Notes: generated by a model from the sequence alone, not told the origin. A stretch of 64,000 bases of DNA from Candidatus Poribacteria bacterium (GCA_028820845.1 JAPPII010000013.1:62001-126000); one strand, 5' to 3'. Positions 45,787 through 55,274 are shown, counted from the first letter of the stretch. Numbers and translations: made by a program.

Positions 45787-47295
45787 ATGTCAAAGAACAC
45801 GCTCATAAAAATCGCGAGTCTAATCTTAATGGTGGTGAGTTTCATCGCCTATATTGCTGGAGCATCTGCGTTTCCAATTGCCTCGGAGAATTTGCTCCCT
45901 TGGTCAGCGTGGTTCCTCATCTCGGTGGTTCTAAACATCGTCTTGTGGTCCAACGTCATGAAATTATTGACGTTCTCGCTTGCTGTAATATGGTTTTATG
46001 CTTTTGTGGCAAGCCTTGTGCCAGAAAGTTCCACAGCAGTGAGCCTGACTGAATTGGATTGGAGCGACCCCGATGCAGTTGCTGAACAGGGTGCCTTAGT
46101 CTTTAACGGCAAAGGGCAGTGTGCTGCCTGTCATACCGTTGATCCCTCCGCACCACCTGGGAGATGTCCGGATCTCACGGACATCGGTATTACCGCAGCA
46201 AACCGCGTCCCCGGCATGGCAGCAAAAGACTATCTCATCGAGTCGCTTTATGAACCCGAAAAATATCTCGTCACCGGATACGGCAAGATTATGCCGCCGG
46301 TTTGGAAAGCGCCGATTGCGCTCTCTAAATTAGAGATTGAAGCCGTTATTGCCTACCTTCAGAGTCAAGGTGGCGAAATTGATCCGACGCCATTTGAGGA
46401 GCCTATAGATAGGGCGGACACCGCAGTAGCCGCCGCCGCACTTCCGCCATTGCTTACAGGCGACCCCGAACTCGGCAAAAAAGTTTTTGTGAGTGCAGCG
46501 TGTATCTCGTGTCATGCGGTTCAAGGTATAGAAAGTCCGGCAGCGGGTGAAACAACGACCGACTTTGAAGTTGTCACTGCCCCGGACCTCTCCGAAATTG
46601 CTGCTTTTAACGATATGCGGTATCTTGAGGAGTCAGTCTTACTGCCGGCCGCACAAATTGTGAGTGGTTACGGTGCGGTCACCGTCCGCGCCAACGGAAT
46701 AACCTACCAAGGCACGCTCGTCTCGCAAGATACCGAACAGATCGTCGTTCGAACGAAAACTGCCGATGGCGTGGAAGAAGAACACACGATTTTACTGAGC
46801 GATCTTGATGAGGAGCCAATTGAAGAACTCAGCAATCTACAAGCGAAAGGGTATTTGACCTTGACGCTAACACCCGCGGATGCGGAGGCGCCGGTAACAG
46901 GGGAAATCGTTTCTGAAACTGACGAGACGGTGACTCTTAAAGTAAACGACGAAGATAAAACGTTTTCTAAAACGGATGTCAAAAGTATGATGACCGTTGT
47001 CACTTTTGATGGTGACGAAATTGTTGGTGAGCACGTTTCTGGCACAATGGACGATGACGAAATCGTCCTAATCGTTGATGGAAGTGAAGAGATATTCGAT
47101 ACGTTTGATCTTGAGGAAGTTACCTTTACCCGCGCCTCTGGGAAAAAATTACTGATTACTTCACCGATGCCTGAGAACTTCCCGCTCCTGCTATCTGTAT
47201 CGGATATGACCAATTTGCTCTCTTTCTTAAGCACACTCACTGGTGCCACAGCGGAAGAAGCACCAGCAGAGACAGATGACGCTTCCGCCGAATAA
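45787..47295 (+). CDS. Membrane-bound diheme cytochrome c
   Basis: A 502-residue protein with three N-terminal helices in residues 7-77, then two heme sites, C112-AACH and C239-ISCH, with a Met segment KIMPPVW between. The acidic C-terminal half (about residues 290-470) carries beta-type repeats with phrases such as ANGITYQGTLVSQDTEQIVV and no heme. It ends in an acidic Ala/Glu/Asp tail. It lies 48 bases after the CydA-like gene and may form a complex with it. Confidence 0.85.
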   Translation: MSKNTLIKIASLILMVVSFIAYIAGASAFPIASENLLPWSAWFLISVVLNIVLWSNVMKLLTFSLAVIWFYAFVASLVPESSTAVSLTELDWSDPDAVAEQGALVFNGKGQCAACHTVDPSAPPGRCPDLTDIGITAANRVPGMAAKDYLIESLYEPEKYLVTGYGKIMPPVWKAPIALSKLEIEAVIAYLQSQGGEIDPTPFEEPIDRADTAVAAAALPPLLTGDPELGKKVFVSAACISCHAVQGIESPAAGETTTDFEVVTAPDLSEIAAFNDMRYLEESVLLPAAQIVSGYGAVTVRANGITYQGTLVSQDTEQIVVRTKTADGVEEEHTILLSDLDEEPIEELSNLQAKGYLTLTLTPADAEAPVTGEIVSETDETVTLKVNDEDKTFSKTDVKSMMTVVTFDGDEIVGEHVSGTMDDDEIVLIVDGSEEIFDTFDLEEVTFTRASGKKLLITSPMPENFPLLLSVSDMTNLLSFLSTLTGATAEEAPAETDDASAE

Positions 47296-47334
47296 TTTAT
47301 TTTTACACTAAACAAATAGTTAAAAATTAAAAAA

Positions 47335-48111
47335 ATGAAAAGATTGTCGCTCTTTACAATATGTCTCATAATTCTGGTCGCTTCTTGGGTCTTTCTGGAA
47401 TTTGTCGTTGGGGGTCTCATATCCGTACCGATACCGGGTAGCGTGGTTGCGATGTATATGGGGTTGGTTATCATCGCGATCTTGGTGCATATCTCCGTTG
47501 AAGACTCGCTCTTTCGGGAGTTCTTGCGGCCAATCCATGAAACCCTGGTCGATGACAGACGGCGGCTCCGCCGACGCGTTATCGCTGTGTTAATCCCGCT
47601 GTTCCTGCTCGGCTATACCTACTCGATTATCGCCCAGCGCGCGAATCCGCCTGGAAGCCCGCGGGACGCACATCCATCGCCGCCCCTTGAATTAACGTAC
47701 AAAGATGAAGTCATTGGCACGATGCAAGATGTCGTGAACCCCTTCCGGCACTATGAAAAGGACGATCCGGAGGCGTTCAAGGCACACGTCGAGAATGGAA
47801 GACGCGTCTATCATCAGAATTGTTTCCCCTGCCACGGAGATCATCTCGATGGGCAAGGACATTTTGCCTCGTATCTCCAGCCGCTACCCGCTAATTTCCA
47901 AGACCCGGGCATTATTCCTAACTTCCAAGAATCTTTCTTCTTTTGGCGAATTGCCAAAGGTGGACCCGGGCTACCCGCAGCTGGAACGCCTTGGGATTCC
48001 GCAATGCCTATTTGGGAAGACCACTTGACGAAGGAGGAAATTTGGGATGTTATCCTCTTTCTGTCTGACTACACCGGTTATCAATTCCGTACCTTTGGGG
48101 AGGCACACTAA
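47335..48111 (+). CDS. Membrane-bound monoheme cytochrome c
   Basis: A 258-residue protein: three helices (residues about 4-25, 33-57, 80-97) and a C-terminal cytochrome c domain with C163-FPCH and a distal Met in DSAMPIWEDHL. The helical part resembles small quinol-interacting subunits of bc-like complexes. The downstream gene starts 2 bases after its stop, so the two are translationally linked. Confidence 0.85.
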   Translation: MKRLSLFTICLIILVASWVFLEFVVGGLISVPIPGSVVAMYMGLVIIAILVHISVEDSLFREFLRPIHETLVDDRRRLRRRVIAVLIPLFLLGYTYSIIAQRANPPGSPRDAHPSPPLELTYKDEVIGTMQDVVNPFRHYEKDDPEAFKAHVENGRRVYHQNCFPCHGDHLDGQGHFASYLQPLPANFQDPGIIPNFQESFFFWRIAKGGPGLPAAGTPWDSAMPIWEDHLTKEEIWDVILFLSDYTGYQFRTFGEAH

Positions 48112-48113
48112 AA

Positions 48114-49898
48114 ATGATCTTTTGTCTGACGCAAAGCGTTAAATCACACGGTTGGTTAGACAACGTTCTTTACTTCAGATCCGCAAACCTCCGTTGTCGG
48201 TTTGCTGCGGTTGTGTTGTTTCTGATTTTAGGAGTGTTCTCCATACTTACGGTGGTGGACGCGCAGAACGCGCCGGAGGCTTCCGAGAAAGGAAAAGAAG
48301 TCTATGAGCAAAGCTGCGCACACTGCCACGGCACGGAAGGTCGAGGCGACGGTGCCGCTGCTGAAAATTTGCTCCCGCAACCCAGAGATTTCACACGTGG
48401 CTTGTATAAAATCCGTTCTACAGAAAGCGGGGAACTTCCGACTGACCAGGATCTCTTCGATATTATTACCGAAGGGATGCCGGGTTCGTCAATGCCCGGA
48501 TGGGAAACTGCTCTAAGTGCTAATGATCGCTGGGAAGTCGTCGCTTATATTAAAACATTTCACGGTGGATTTAAAGAACGTGAGGCACCGCCCCGAGAAA
48601 TTAGCTTGGAAGGGAAAATACCCTATTCTCAAGAAAGTGTTGAGATTGGAAAAGGACTTTACACAGAACTCGGTTGTGTGGAATGCCACGGTAACATCGG
48701 ACGTGGGGATGGCACATCTGCGCCTACACTGACAGATGCTTGGAATTTCCAAACCTGGCCCGCAAATCTTACGCAAGGTTGGACTTATCGGGGTGGTTCT
48801 GATGCCGAAGACATCTTCAAACGGTTCATCGGCGGGATCGCCGGTTCACCAATGCCTGCCTTTGAAGGCGATAGTTTCCTGAATTTCGGACTAACGGGAG
48901 GTGAGTCTGACCGCCTCATTGAATTAGAGAACAAAGATGAAATGACTGAGGCGGAGGAGGAGGAATCCGGGCAGCTTTATGAAAAGATGGATGAGGCTGT
49001 TAACGTCGCTCTCACTCGAGCCGAAGGCACAGAGTTGACCGCAGCGGAACAGCAGATGTATGACAACGCAATGAAGGTCGTTTATGAAAAGAGTTGGCAT
49101 CTGGCGAACTATGTGAAGTCGCTTATGCCTGAAGAACGTCCGGAATCTGCGATTGGCAATAACGTACTCCGATCGCAATATGTTCAAGGTGAATTGCCTA
49201 CAATTGATGATACCGTTTGGGAAACGTCCGAAGCCAGCTATTTTCCACTCGTTGGGCAAATCATCGTTGAACCTCGGCAGTTTAACCCGACAATTGATGC
49301 CATAAACGTCAAATCGTTTTATAACGATACAGAGGTTGCCTTCCTCTTTATATGGGACGACCGAACATATACGACTGACGAAATAGACGAGGAAACAGGT
49401 GAGACCCTTGAAGACGCGCTGGCAATCCAATTTCCTGTTAAAGTGCCACAAGGACCGACCGCACCGAAACCTTATTTCTTAGGGGGCGGTAGACTCCCTG
49501 TCTATCTCTGGCACTGGAAAGCCTCCGCACCTGAGCAGGTAACGGAGCTGACAGCTAAGGGGATCAGCAGTGCTGAGGTCCAGGAAGTCCAAGCCGACCT
49601 GCAGGTGAAAAGTGCTTACACGGACGGTCAATATAAATTGTGGGTGAAACGTGCTTTGAAGACCGAAGACAAGAAAGACTTACAACTTGATCCCGGTGTT
49701 TTTGTCCCGATCGCCTTTTCTGCTTGGGATGGTTCAAACGGGGACGTTGACACAAAGCGGACGATAACGAGTTGGTATACTTTCGTTCTTGAACCCGTCC
49801 CCTCTTCAAGGCGATTCGTTTATCCGCCTTTGATCGCAATTCTTTCTTTCGGATTGCTTCTTGGTTTACGCGCAGCCGTGCAGCGGCGAAATTCGTAA
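48114..49898 (+). CDS. Diheme cytochrome c with ethylbenzene-dehydrogenase-type heme b domain
   Basis: A 594-residue protein; GGGGAGG lies 9 bases before the ATG. A signal or anchor helix (FAAVVLFLILGVFSILTVV) is followed by C68-AHCH and C188-VECH heme sites and, from about residue 375, an EB_dh-type domain (the GQIIVEPRQFNPTIDAINVK start and the VYLWHWKA segment). In ethylbenzene dehydrogenase, DMSO-type enzymes and nitrite oxidoreductase this domain binds heme b in the gamma subunit. One C-terminal helix (LIAILSFGLLLGLRAAV) anchors it. No molybdopterin partner is in the window. Confidence 0.85.
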   Translation: MIFCLTQSVKSHGWLDNVLYFRSANLRCRFAAVVLFLILGVFSILTVVDAQNAPEASEKGKEVYEQSCAHCHGTEGRGDGAAAENLLPQPRDFTRGLYKIRSTESGELPTDQDLFDIITEGMPGSSMPGWETALSANDRWEVVAYIKTFHGGFKEREAPPREISLEGKIPYSQESVEIGKGLYTELGCVECHGNIGRGDGTSAPTLTDAWNFQTWPANLTQGWTYRGGSDAEDIFKRFIGGIAGSPMPAFEGDSFLNFGLTGGESDRLIELENKDEMTEAEEEESGQLYEKMDEAVNVALTRAEGTELTAAEQQMYDNAMKVVYEKSWHLANYVKSLMPEERPESAIGNNVLRSQYVQGELPTIDDTVWETSEASYFPLVGQIIVEPRQFNPTIDAINVKSFYNDTEVAFLFIWDDRTYTTDEIDEETGETLEDALAIQFPVKVPQGPTAPKPYFLGGGRLPVYLWHWKASAPEQVTELTAKGISSAEVQEVQADLQVKSAYTDGQYKLWVKRALKTEDKKDLQLDPGVFVPIAFSAWDGSNGDVDTKRTITSWYTFVLEPVPSSRRFVYPPLIAILSFGLLLGLRAAVQRRNS

Positions 49899-49914
49899 GT
49901 GAAAATAGATAACA

Positions 49915-49995
49915 AATAGTCAATTCTCAGTTATCAGTGTTCAAGACGAAAAGGGCTTTACCTAACAACTGGTAACTGACAACTGATAACTACAA
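49915..49995. repeat. Intergenic hairpin repeat (CAGTTATCAGT type)
   Basis: tcaattctcagttatcagtg at the left is inverse to the aactggtaactgacaactgataact part at the right, directly before the AAAGGAG of the next gene. Confidence 0.6.
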
Positions 49996-50009
49996 ATAAA
50001 GGAGAAAAA

Positions 50010-50789
50010 ATGAAAACCTATCTGTTAGCAAGTCTCGCGATACTTCTCGTGTGCTGTTATGTCGGTACTGCTTTTGCGGCTGATGGCGATGCGGAAGTGG
50101 AAATGTTAGTATTTCCAGATGCCTATACCGCTTCGAGCGTCAGCAATGGCGGCACAATTAGCGGCGTCGTGAAGTTTGAGGGAGACGTACCTGAAATGAA
50201 AATGCTCGAAATCACCAAGGACCAAGAGGTCTGTGCCGCCACCGAAAAGTACGATGAATCTCTGGTTGTCGGTGAAGGCAACGTTCTAAAAAATACCGTC
50301 GTTTATCTTATGGATATTTCGCAAGGTAAAGATTTCGACAAGGCTACCAAACTGGAAATGGACCAAAAGGGTTGTAAATTCACGCCGCATGTCCAGATTG
50401 TTCCGCTCGGTGTACGGTTAACGATGCTCAACAACGATAGAGTTAATCACAACGTCCATATCTTCAGTAGCGTCAACAAACCGGTTAACAAACAGCAGAC
50501 GAAAAACCGTCGGAGAATGCCTCTCGCCGCAGTAAAGAAAGCGGAAGGTCCTGTGTCGGTAAAATGCGACATTCACGGTTGGATGTCCGCTTGGATTGCC
50601 TACGTACCGCATCCGTATTTCGCTGTGACGAACGAAAAGGGTGAGTTCACGCTTGAAGATGTTCCCGCAGGCACCTATAAACTCGGTTATTGGCATGAGG
50701 CTTGTGGCACGAATAGCGCAGCACCTGTTTCTGTTACTGTAGAGGCGGGTGGCACTGTCACGCAAGATTTCGCACTCAAATTAAAATAA
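50010..50789 (+). CDS. Plastocyanin-like cupredoxin protein 2
   Basis: A 259-residue secreted protein (signal LASLAILLVCCYVGTAFA). Copper ligands are His147 (NHNVH) and Cys186-His189-Met192 in VKCDIHGWMSAW. The C-terminal regulatory-like beta domain (EFTLEDVPAGTYKLGYWHE) follows. Sequence and order match the paralogue at 42972, but a basic insert (KQQTKNRRRMPL) precedes the Cys ligand. It may serve a different partner, such as the oxidase encoded downstream. Confidence 0.88.
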   Translation: MKTYLLASLAILLVCCYVGTAFAADGDAEVEMLVFPDAYTASSVSNGGTISGVVKFEGDVPEMKMLEITKDQEVCAATEKYDESLVVGEGNVLKNTVVYLMDISQGKDFDKATKLEMDQKGCKFTPHVQIVPLGVRLTMLNNDRVNHNVHIFSSVNKPVNKQQTKNRRRMPLAAVKKAEGPVSVKCDIHGWMSAWIAYVPHPYFAVTNEKGEFTLEDVPAGTYKLGYWHEACGTNSAAPVSVTVEAGGTVTQDFALKLK

Positions 50790-50824
50790 ATTTGCACACA
50801 TCACGCTGTTGTGAATTATTCTTA

Positions 50825-50845
50825 GGCGCGCTTACAAAGCGCGCC
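50825..50845. repeat. GGCGCGC hairpin repeat, copy 2
   Basis: ggcgcgc (50825-50831) pairs with gcgcgcc (50839-50845) around 7 bases and is followed by aac, as at 21079. It lies 10 bases before the ABC ATPase start, so it could sequester that region. Confidence 0.55.
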
Positions 50846-50855
50846 AACTTCAGAA

Positions 50856-51773
50856 GTGAAAAACAGACTTGAGGTCGAAAATCTTTCGCATACCTATCAG
50901 ACACGACGCGCACTTAATAATGTGAGTTTTAGTGTGTCTGCTGGCGAAATTTTTGGACTCCTCGGACCAAACGGAAGTGGGAAAACAACCCTTTTTAGGA
51001 TCCTTTCCACACTCATACCGGTAACATCCGGCACCGTTCGGATTCTCGGATATGATTTAAGCACCGAAGTAAAGGCAATTCGCCACCTCTTAGGTGTTGT
51101 TTTTCAGCATCCGGGATTAGATGTCAAACTCACTGTCACTGAGAATTTACGGCATCACGGGCATCTCTATGGACGCTCGGGTAAAACCCTGAACTGTCGG
51201 ATTGTTGAACTCCTTGAAAGGGTCAATGTCTCCGACAGGGCAGCAGACCGCGTTGAAGTCCTATCTGGCGGTTTGCAAAGGCGGGTCGAAATTGCAAAAG
51301 CCATGCTCCATTCCCCACGTGTACTGCTCCTTGACGAGCCGACCAGTGGATTGGATGTAACTGTCCGTAGGCAGCTCAACGACGATCTCCGCGCGCTTGC
51401 AGATACGGAAGATATCCTCGTTCTCCTCACAACGCATCTGTTGGATGATGCGGAGGCTTGCAACCGGGTCGGTATCTTGAATAACGGCAGCTTGGTCGCT
51501 ATCGGAGCACCTGATGAACTCAAGGCGCAAGTCGGTGGTGATGTTATTCTCATAGAGAGTGAATCTAACGAAACTCTCTCCACCGCAATTGCCCAAAAGT
51601 TCGGCGTTTCACCGGTGTTAACGGGCGACCACCTCCGTGTGGAATGTGAACGAGGACATGAATTCGTTCGAGATGTCGTTGCCGCATTTCCAAATGAGAT
51701 TCGGACAGTGCGATTCGGAAAACCGACATTGGAGGACGTATTCATAAAGTTGACCGGAAACCCATTCGTATAG
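50856..51773 (+). CDS. ABC-2 type transporter ATP-binding protein
   Basis: A 305-residue ATPase starting with GTG (MKNRLEVENLSHTYQ). Walker A is GPNGSGKTT, signature LSGGLQRRVEIAKA, Walker B VLLLDEPTSGLD and H-loop LLTTHLLDD. The C-terminal extension is typical of the DrrA/NosF-type exporters. It pairs with the permease at 51870. Its place between cupredoxin and cox genes suggests a part in oxidase or copper-protein assembly, as with NosFY, but that is inferred. Confidence 0.92.
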   Translation: MKNRLEVENLSHTYQTRRALNNVSFSVSAGEIFGLLGPNGSGKTTLFRILSTLIPVTSGTVRILGYDLSTEVKAIRHLLGVVFQHPGLDVKLTVTENLRHHGHLYGRSGKTLNCRIVELLERVNVSDRAADRVEVLSGGLQRRVEIAKAMLHSPRVLLLDEPTSGLDVTVRRQLNDDLRALADTEDILVLLTTHLLDDAEACNRVGILNNGSLVAIGAPDELKAQVGGDVILIESESNETLSTAIAQKFGVSPVLTGDHLRVECERGHEFVRDVVAAFPNEIRTVRFGKPTLEDVFIKLTGNPFV

Positions 51774-51775
51774 AG

Positions 51776-51868
51776 GAATGGCTATCGGCTATCAGCCATC
51801 AGTTGAAAGACGGATCTTCAACACTAAATGCCGCTTTGCTGACCGCTGACTGCTGACTGCTGACTGCT
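51776..51868. repeat. Intergenic hairpin repeat (GGCTATCGGCTATCAGCC type)
   Basis: ggctatcggctatcagccatcag at the left and gctgaccgctgactgctgactgctgactgct at the right, the latter a tandem of 7-base units; the arms are partly inverse. It ends at the ATG of the permease, so the ribosome site is within or replaced by the repeat. Confidence 0.6.
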
Positions 51869-51869
51869 A

Positions 51870-52643
51870 ATGAGACCGATTGCAACGATATGGTGGCGCG
51901 AAATCATCAGGTTTTATCGACAACGGAGTCGGCTCTTCAGTGCTATCGCACAACCCTTGGTGTTTTGGATTCTCATCGGTAGCGGCTTGAGCGCTTCTTT
52001 TCAACCTTCTGGTGTCGTGAGTGGACCCGGTTATATCGAATACTTTTATCCGGGTATCGTCGTTTTAGTCTTGCTTTTTACGTCCATTTTCGCTACAATT
52101 TCTGTCGTAAATGATCGACGTGAAGGCTTCTTGCAAGGTGTACTCGTCGCTCCTGTCCCAAGGTGGCGGATTGTCCTTGCCCAAGCGTTAGGGGGGACAA
52201 CGTTAGCCCTCTTACAAGGCGTGCTGCTCCTAATACTCGCACCCATAACAGGCATTCGATTCGGTGTGGCATCGCTCTTTATCACCCTCGGCGTGATGAC
52301 GCTTTTAGCGTTTGGCTTGACAAACTTGGGACTGCTTATCGCGTGGCGGATGGACTCGACGCAAGGGTTCCATGCAATTATGAATCTCCTGCTAATTCCG
52401 ATATGGCTCCTTTCCGGCGCGTTTTTTCCGAGTACGGGTGTCCCCGGTTGGTTAGCATGGACAATGAAATTCAATCCACTAACGTATGGGCTCGCAGCCT
52501 TTCGGCACAGCCTCTACCTTGACACCACTGTAAAAGCATTTGGAGACGGACCATCTTGGATACTCTCTATGCTGATTACCAGTCTATTTTGTATTTTGAC
52601 GTACGTAGGAGCAACGCTTATCGCGTCTACACAAACGAATTAA
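51870..52643 (+). CDS. ABC-2 type transporter permease
   Basis: A 257-residue protein with six helices. The start MRPIATIWWREIIRFYRQR and the central EGFLQGVLVAPVPRW and LIAWRMDSTQGFHAIMN motifs are typical of ABC-2 (DrrB/NosY-like) permeases. It forms the exporter with the ATPase 96 bases upstream. Cargo is unknown. Confidence 0.92.
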   Translation: MRPIATIWWREIIRFYRQRSRLFSAIAQPLVFWILIGSGLSASFQPSGVVSGPGYIEYFYPGIVVLVLLFTSIFATISVVNDRREGFLQGVLVAPVPRWRIVLAQALGGTTLALLQGVLLLILAPITGIRFGVASLFITLGVMTLLAFGLTNLGLLIAWRMDSTQGFHAIMNLLLIPIWLLSGAFFPSTGVPGWLAWTMKFNPLTYGLAAFRHSLYLDTTVKAFGDGPSWILSMLITSLFCILTYVGATLIASTQTN

Positions 52644-52644
52644 A

Positions 52645-52738
52645 TAGCAGTCAGCCGTCAGTAAAGAGGACTCCGGTTTATCAGGAACCTCTTTACTGGA
52701 AGCCGAAAGCGCAGCGACCTGATTGCCGATAGCCATTA
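52645..52738. repeat. Intergenic hairpin repeat (AGTAAAGAGG...CCTCTTTACT type)
   Basis: agtaaagagg and cctctttact form a long stem around tttatcagg in the middle, with gcagtcagccgtcag and gattgccgatagcc outside. It lies just before the AGGAGG of the cox2 gene. Confidence 0.6.
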
Positions 52739-52751
52739 AAAGGAGGACTGA

Positions 52752-53417
52752 ATGCTTCGATGGCTCCCTGATAACGTATCAACGTTCGGGCAAGGCGTTG
52801 ATAACCTCTTTTACGCAATTTATTACATTACGCTCGTTACACTAATCCTTGTGATTGGAACCCTTATTGTTTTCCTGATTAAATATCGCCATCGGGAAGG
52901 TCATAAGGCGGAATACATCGAAGGCAGCACAACGCTTGAAATCACTTGGACAGCTGCTACGACTGTGATTGTCTTTGGGCTTGCAATGTTCAGTTACCCA
53001 CAGTGGAATAATATTAAGTCGCCCACACAATTTCCTGAGAATCCAGATGTTGTCGTTCAAGTTAGCGGAAAACAGTTCAACTGGGATATGACGTACCCTG
53101 GACCCGATAACGAATTTGGTACGGATGATGACTTGACATTGGAAAATGAGCTGCATGTACCTGTCAACGCGGTCGTGCATATCCGGTTAACCGCTGTGGA
53201 TGTCATTCACAGTTTTTTTGTGCCGGAATTAAGGCTCAAACAAGACGCATTGCCCGGTCGGTTTATTGATGTCTGGTTTGAGGCGATAAAGGCAGGACGC
53301 TATGAAATTCCATGTGCTGAACTCTGTGGATTCGGACATTCTGGAATGCTGGGATACCTCAATGTGCATGCGCAAACGGACTACGATGCCTGGCTACAAG
53401 AAAGATGGCCTCAGTAG
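52752..53417 (+). CDS. coxB: Cytochrome c oxidase subunit II
   Basis: A 221-residue subunit with two N-terminal helices and a CuA cupredoxin domain. CuA ligands are His153 (IHSFFVPEL), Cys188 and Cys192 with His196 and Met199 in CAELCGFGHSGM. The FVPELRLKQDALPGR loop is canonical. There is no fused cytochrome c domain, so it relies on a separate donor, of which the window offers several. AGGAGG precedes the ATG. It opens the oxidase operon. Confidence 0.96.
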   Translation: MLRWLPDNVSTFGQGVDNLFYAIYYITLVTLILVIGTLIVFLIKYRHREGHKAEYIEGSTTLEITWTAATTVIVFGLAMFSYPQWNNIKSPTQFPENPDVVVQVSGKQFNWDMTYPGPDNEFGTDDDLTLENELHVPVNAVVHIRLTAVDVIHSFFVPELRLKQDALPGRFIDVWFEAIKAGRYEIPCAELCGFGHSGMLGYLNVHAQTDYDAWLQERWPQ

Positions 53418-53437
53418 GCGCAAGGAGAACAATAAAT

Positions 53438-55261
53438 ATGCACGATAATGAACATACTTCACACCATCACGAAGAAAGTTTTATTCGCAAATACATTTTT
53501 TCACTCGACCACAAGACGATCGGTAAACAGTTCCTTATCTATGGACTGATTATGTTCTTCCTCGGTGGCGGGTTGGCACTCCTCTTTAGATGGCAGCTCG
53601 CCTATCCCGAAAGACCGCTCCCGATTATCGGGGCTTCCACACAATACATGGAGGAAGGTGAAATCGTCACAGGTGCCGACAGGATGTGGGAGCGCATCTA
53701 TGAGTCCGAGAAAGAGGAATGGCTTGAAGTCAATATGCCCAACGGTGTTATCGAACCCGCATTTTACAATATGCTGTTCACGATGCACGCCACTATTATG
53801 GTATTTTTCGTCGTTGTCCCAATTTTAGTGGGTGCCTTCGGAAACTTCCTAATCCCCTTGATGATTGGAACGCGCGACATGGCGTTTCCGATCCTCAACA
53901 TGCTCTCTTTTTGGTTTGCAGTCCTCGCCGCAGTCCTCATGACAATTGGATTCTTTGTACCGGGTGGACACGCCGCAGCGGGATGGACAGGCTATGCACC
54001 GCTCTCTTCTGATGCGCAGTGGACGGGGGTGGAATGGGGACAAATCCTCTGGGGGTTGAGTCTGTTTGTTCAGGGGCTTTCTTCGCTCGTCGGATCTATT
54101 AATTATATCACCACGATTATCAATATGCGCGCACCGGGAATGACATTTTTCCGGATGCCTTTGGTGATTTGGTCGCTTTTCATCGTTGCAATCTTGTTGC
54201 TACTCGCTTTCCCCGTACTCTCGTCCGCAATTGTGCTGCTCGTCTTTGATAGGCTTGCAGGGACAACGTTTTTTACGCCTACGGCGGAAGGTGGCGGCGA
54301 CCCGCTCCTGTGGCAGCACCTTTTCTGGTTCTTCGGACACCCTGAGGTCTATATCCTCATCTTACCGGGTATGGGTATCGCTTCTGAGCTAATTGCTGTC
54401 TTTTCACGGAAACCGATCTTCGGATACCGTTCGATGGTCTACGCTATGATTGCCATCGCCTTTTTGGGATGGATCGTCTGGGGACACCACATGTTCCAGA
54501 GCGGCATGCGACCCGGACTCGGCTCTATCTTCATGACAACAACGATGCTTATTGCTGTGCCATCGGCTATCAAAACATTTAACTGGCTCGGCACGATGTT
54601 CAAAGGCTCCATCCGGTTCACAACCCCGATGCTCCACGGTATCGCTTTCGTCTCTATGTTTGTGATTGGTGGCTTGAGCGGTATCTACATGGCAAACACG
54701 CCAGTTGACATCTTCATCCACGATACCTACTACATTGTGGCGCATATTCACTACGTTGTGTTCGGCGGAAGCCTGTTCGCTATTTTCGGCGGTATCATCT
54801 TCTGGTTCCCGAAAATGTACGGGCGGTACATGAACGATGTGCTATCCAAAATTCACTTCTGGTTGACTTTTGTCGCGTTCAACTGCACATTCTTCCCGAT
54901 GCATATTCTCGGTGTAGGTGGGCACATGCGACGCATCTCCAACCCGATGCAGTACGAGTTCCTCCAAGGCTTTGAGGGCATGAACATCTTTATCACGATG
55001 AGTGCGTTCACGCTCGGTTTCGCACAATTGATACTCGTCTTTAACTTCTTCTGGAGCATGTACAAAGGAAAAGTCGCCGAACAGAATCCGTGGCACGTCA
55101 ATACACTGGAGTGGGAAGCACCGACACCCGTACCACACGGCAACTTCGGGCAAATTCCGACTGTCTACCGCGGTCCCTATGAATATAGCGTCCCGGATGA
55201 AGAAGATGATTGGATTCCACAAGCACGACCTGAACATGCACCCGCAACAGGCGGAGACTAA
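53438..55261 (+). CDS. coxA: Cytochrome c oxidase subunit I (A1-type heme-copper oxidase)
   Basis: Start at ATG 53438 after AAGGAG (607 residues). Twelve or more helices. Low-spin heme ligands are His117 and His438, high-spin heme a3 ligand His436 (VAHIHYVV); CuB ligands are His301, His350 and His351, and Tyr305 in GHPEVY is the cross-linked Tyr. The HPEVY Glu marks the A1 subtype with D and K proton paths. It reduces O2 to water and pumps protons. It follows cox2 by 20 bases. Confidence 0.97.
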   Translation: MHDNEHTSHHHEESFIRKYIFSLDHKTIGKQFLIYGLIMFFLGGGLALLFRWQLAYPERPLPIIGASTQYMEEGEIVTGADRMWERIYESEKEEWLEVNMPNGVIEPAFYNMLFTMHATIMVFFVVVPILVGAFGNFLIPLMIGTRDMAFPILNMLSFWFAVLAAVLMTIGFFVPGGHAAAGWTGYAPLSSDAQWTGVEWGQILWGLSLFVQGLSSLVGSINYITTIINMRAPGMTFFRMPLVIWSLFIVAILLLLAFPVLSSAIVLLVFDRLAGTTFFTPTAEGGGDPLLWQHLFWFFGHPEVYILILPGMGIASELIAVFSRKPIFGYRSMVYAMIAIAFLGWIVWGHHMFQSGMRPGLGSIFMTTTMLIAVPSAIKTFNWLGTMFKGSIRFTTPMLHGIAFVSMFVIGGLSGIYMANTPVDIFIHDTYYIVAHIHYVVFGGSLFAIFGGIIFWFPKMYGRYMNDVLSKIHFWLTFVAFNCTFFPMHILGVGGHMRRISNPMQYEFLQGFEGMNIFITMSAFTLGFAQLILVFNFFWSMYKGKVAEQNPWHVNTLEWEAPTPVPHGNFGQIPTVYRGPYEYSVPDEEDDWIPQARPEHAPATGGD

Positions 55262-55274
55262 GAGAAGATATCAA

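Noticed and set aside
46704-47474. 256-codon minus-strand frame rich in Ser/Val
   Set aside because: Antisense shadow of the diheme cytochrome gene at 45787 and the start of the next gene.
48114-49898. Gamma subunit of a nitrite oxidoreductase or ethylbenzene dehydrogenase
   Set aside because: The EB_dh domain fits, but no molybdopterin alpha subunit or Fe-S beta subunit is encoded nearby.
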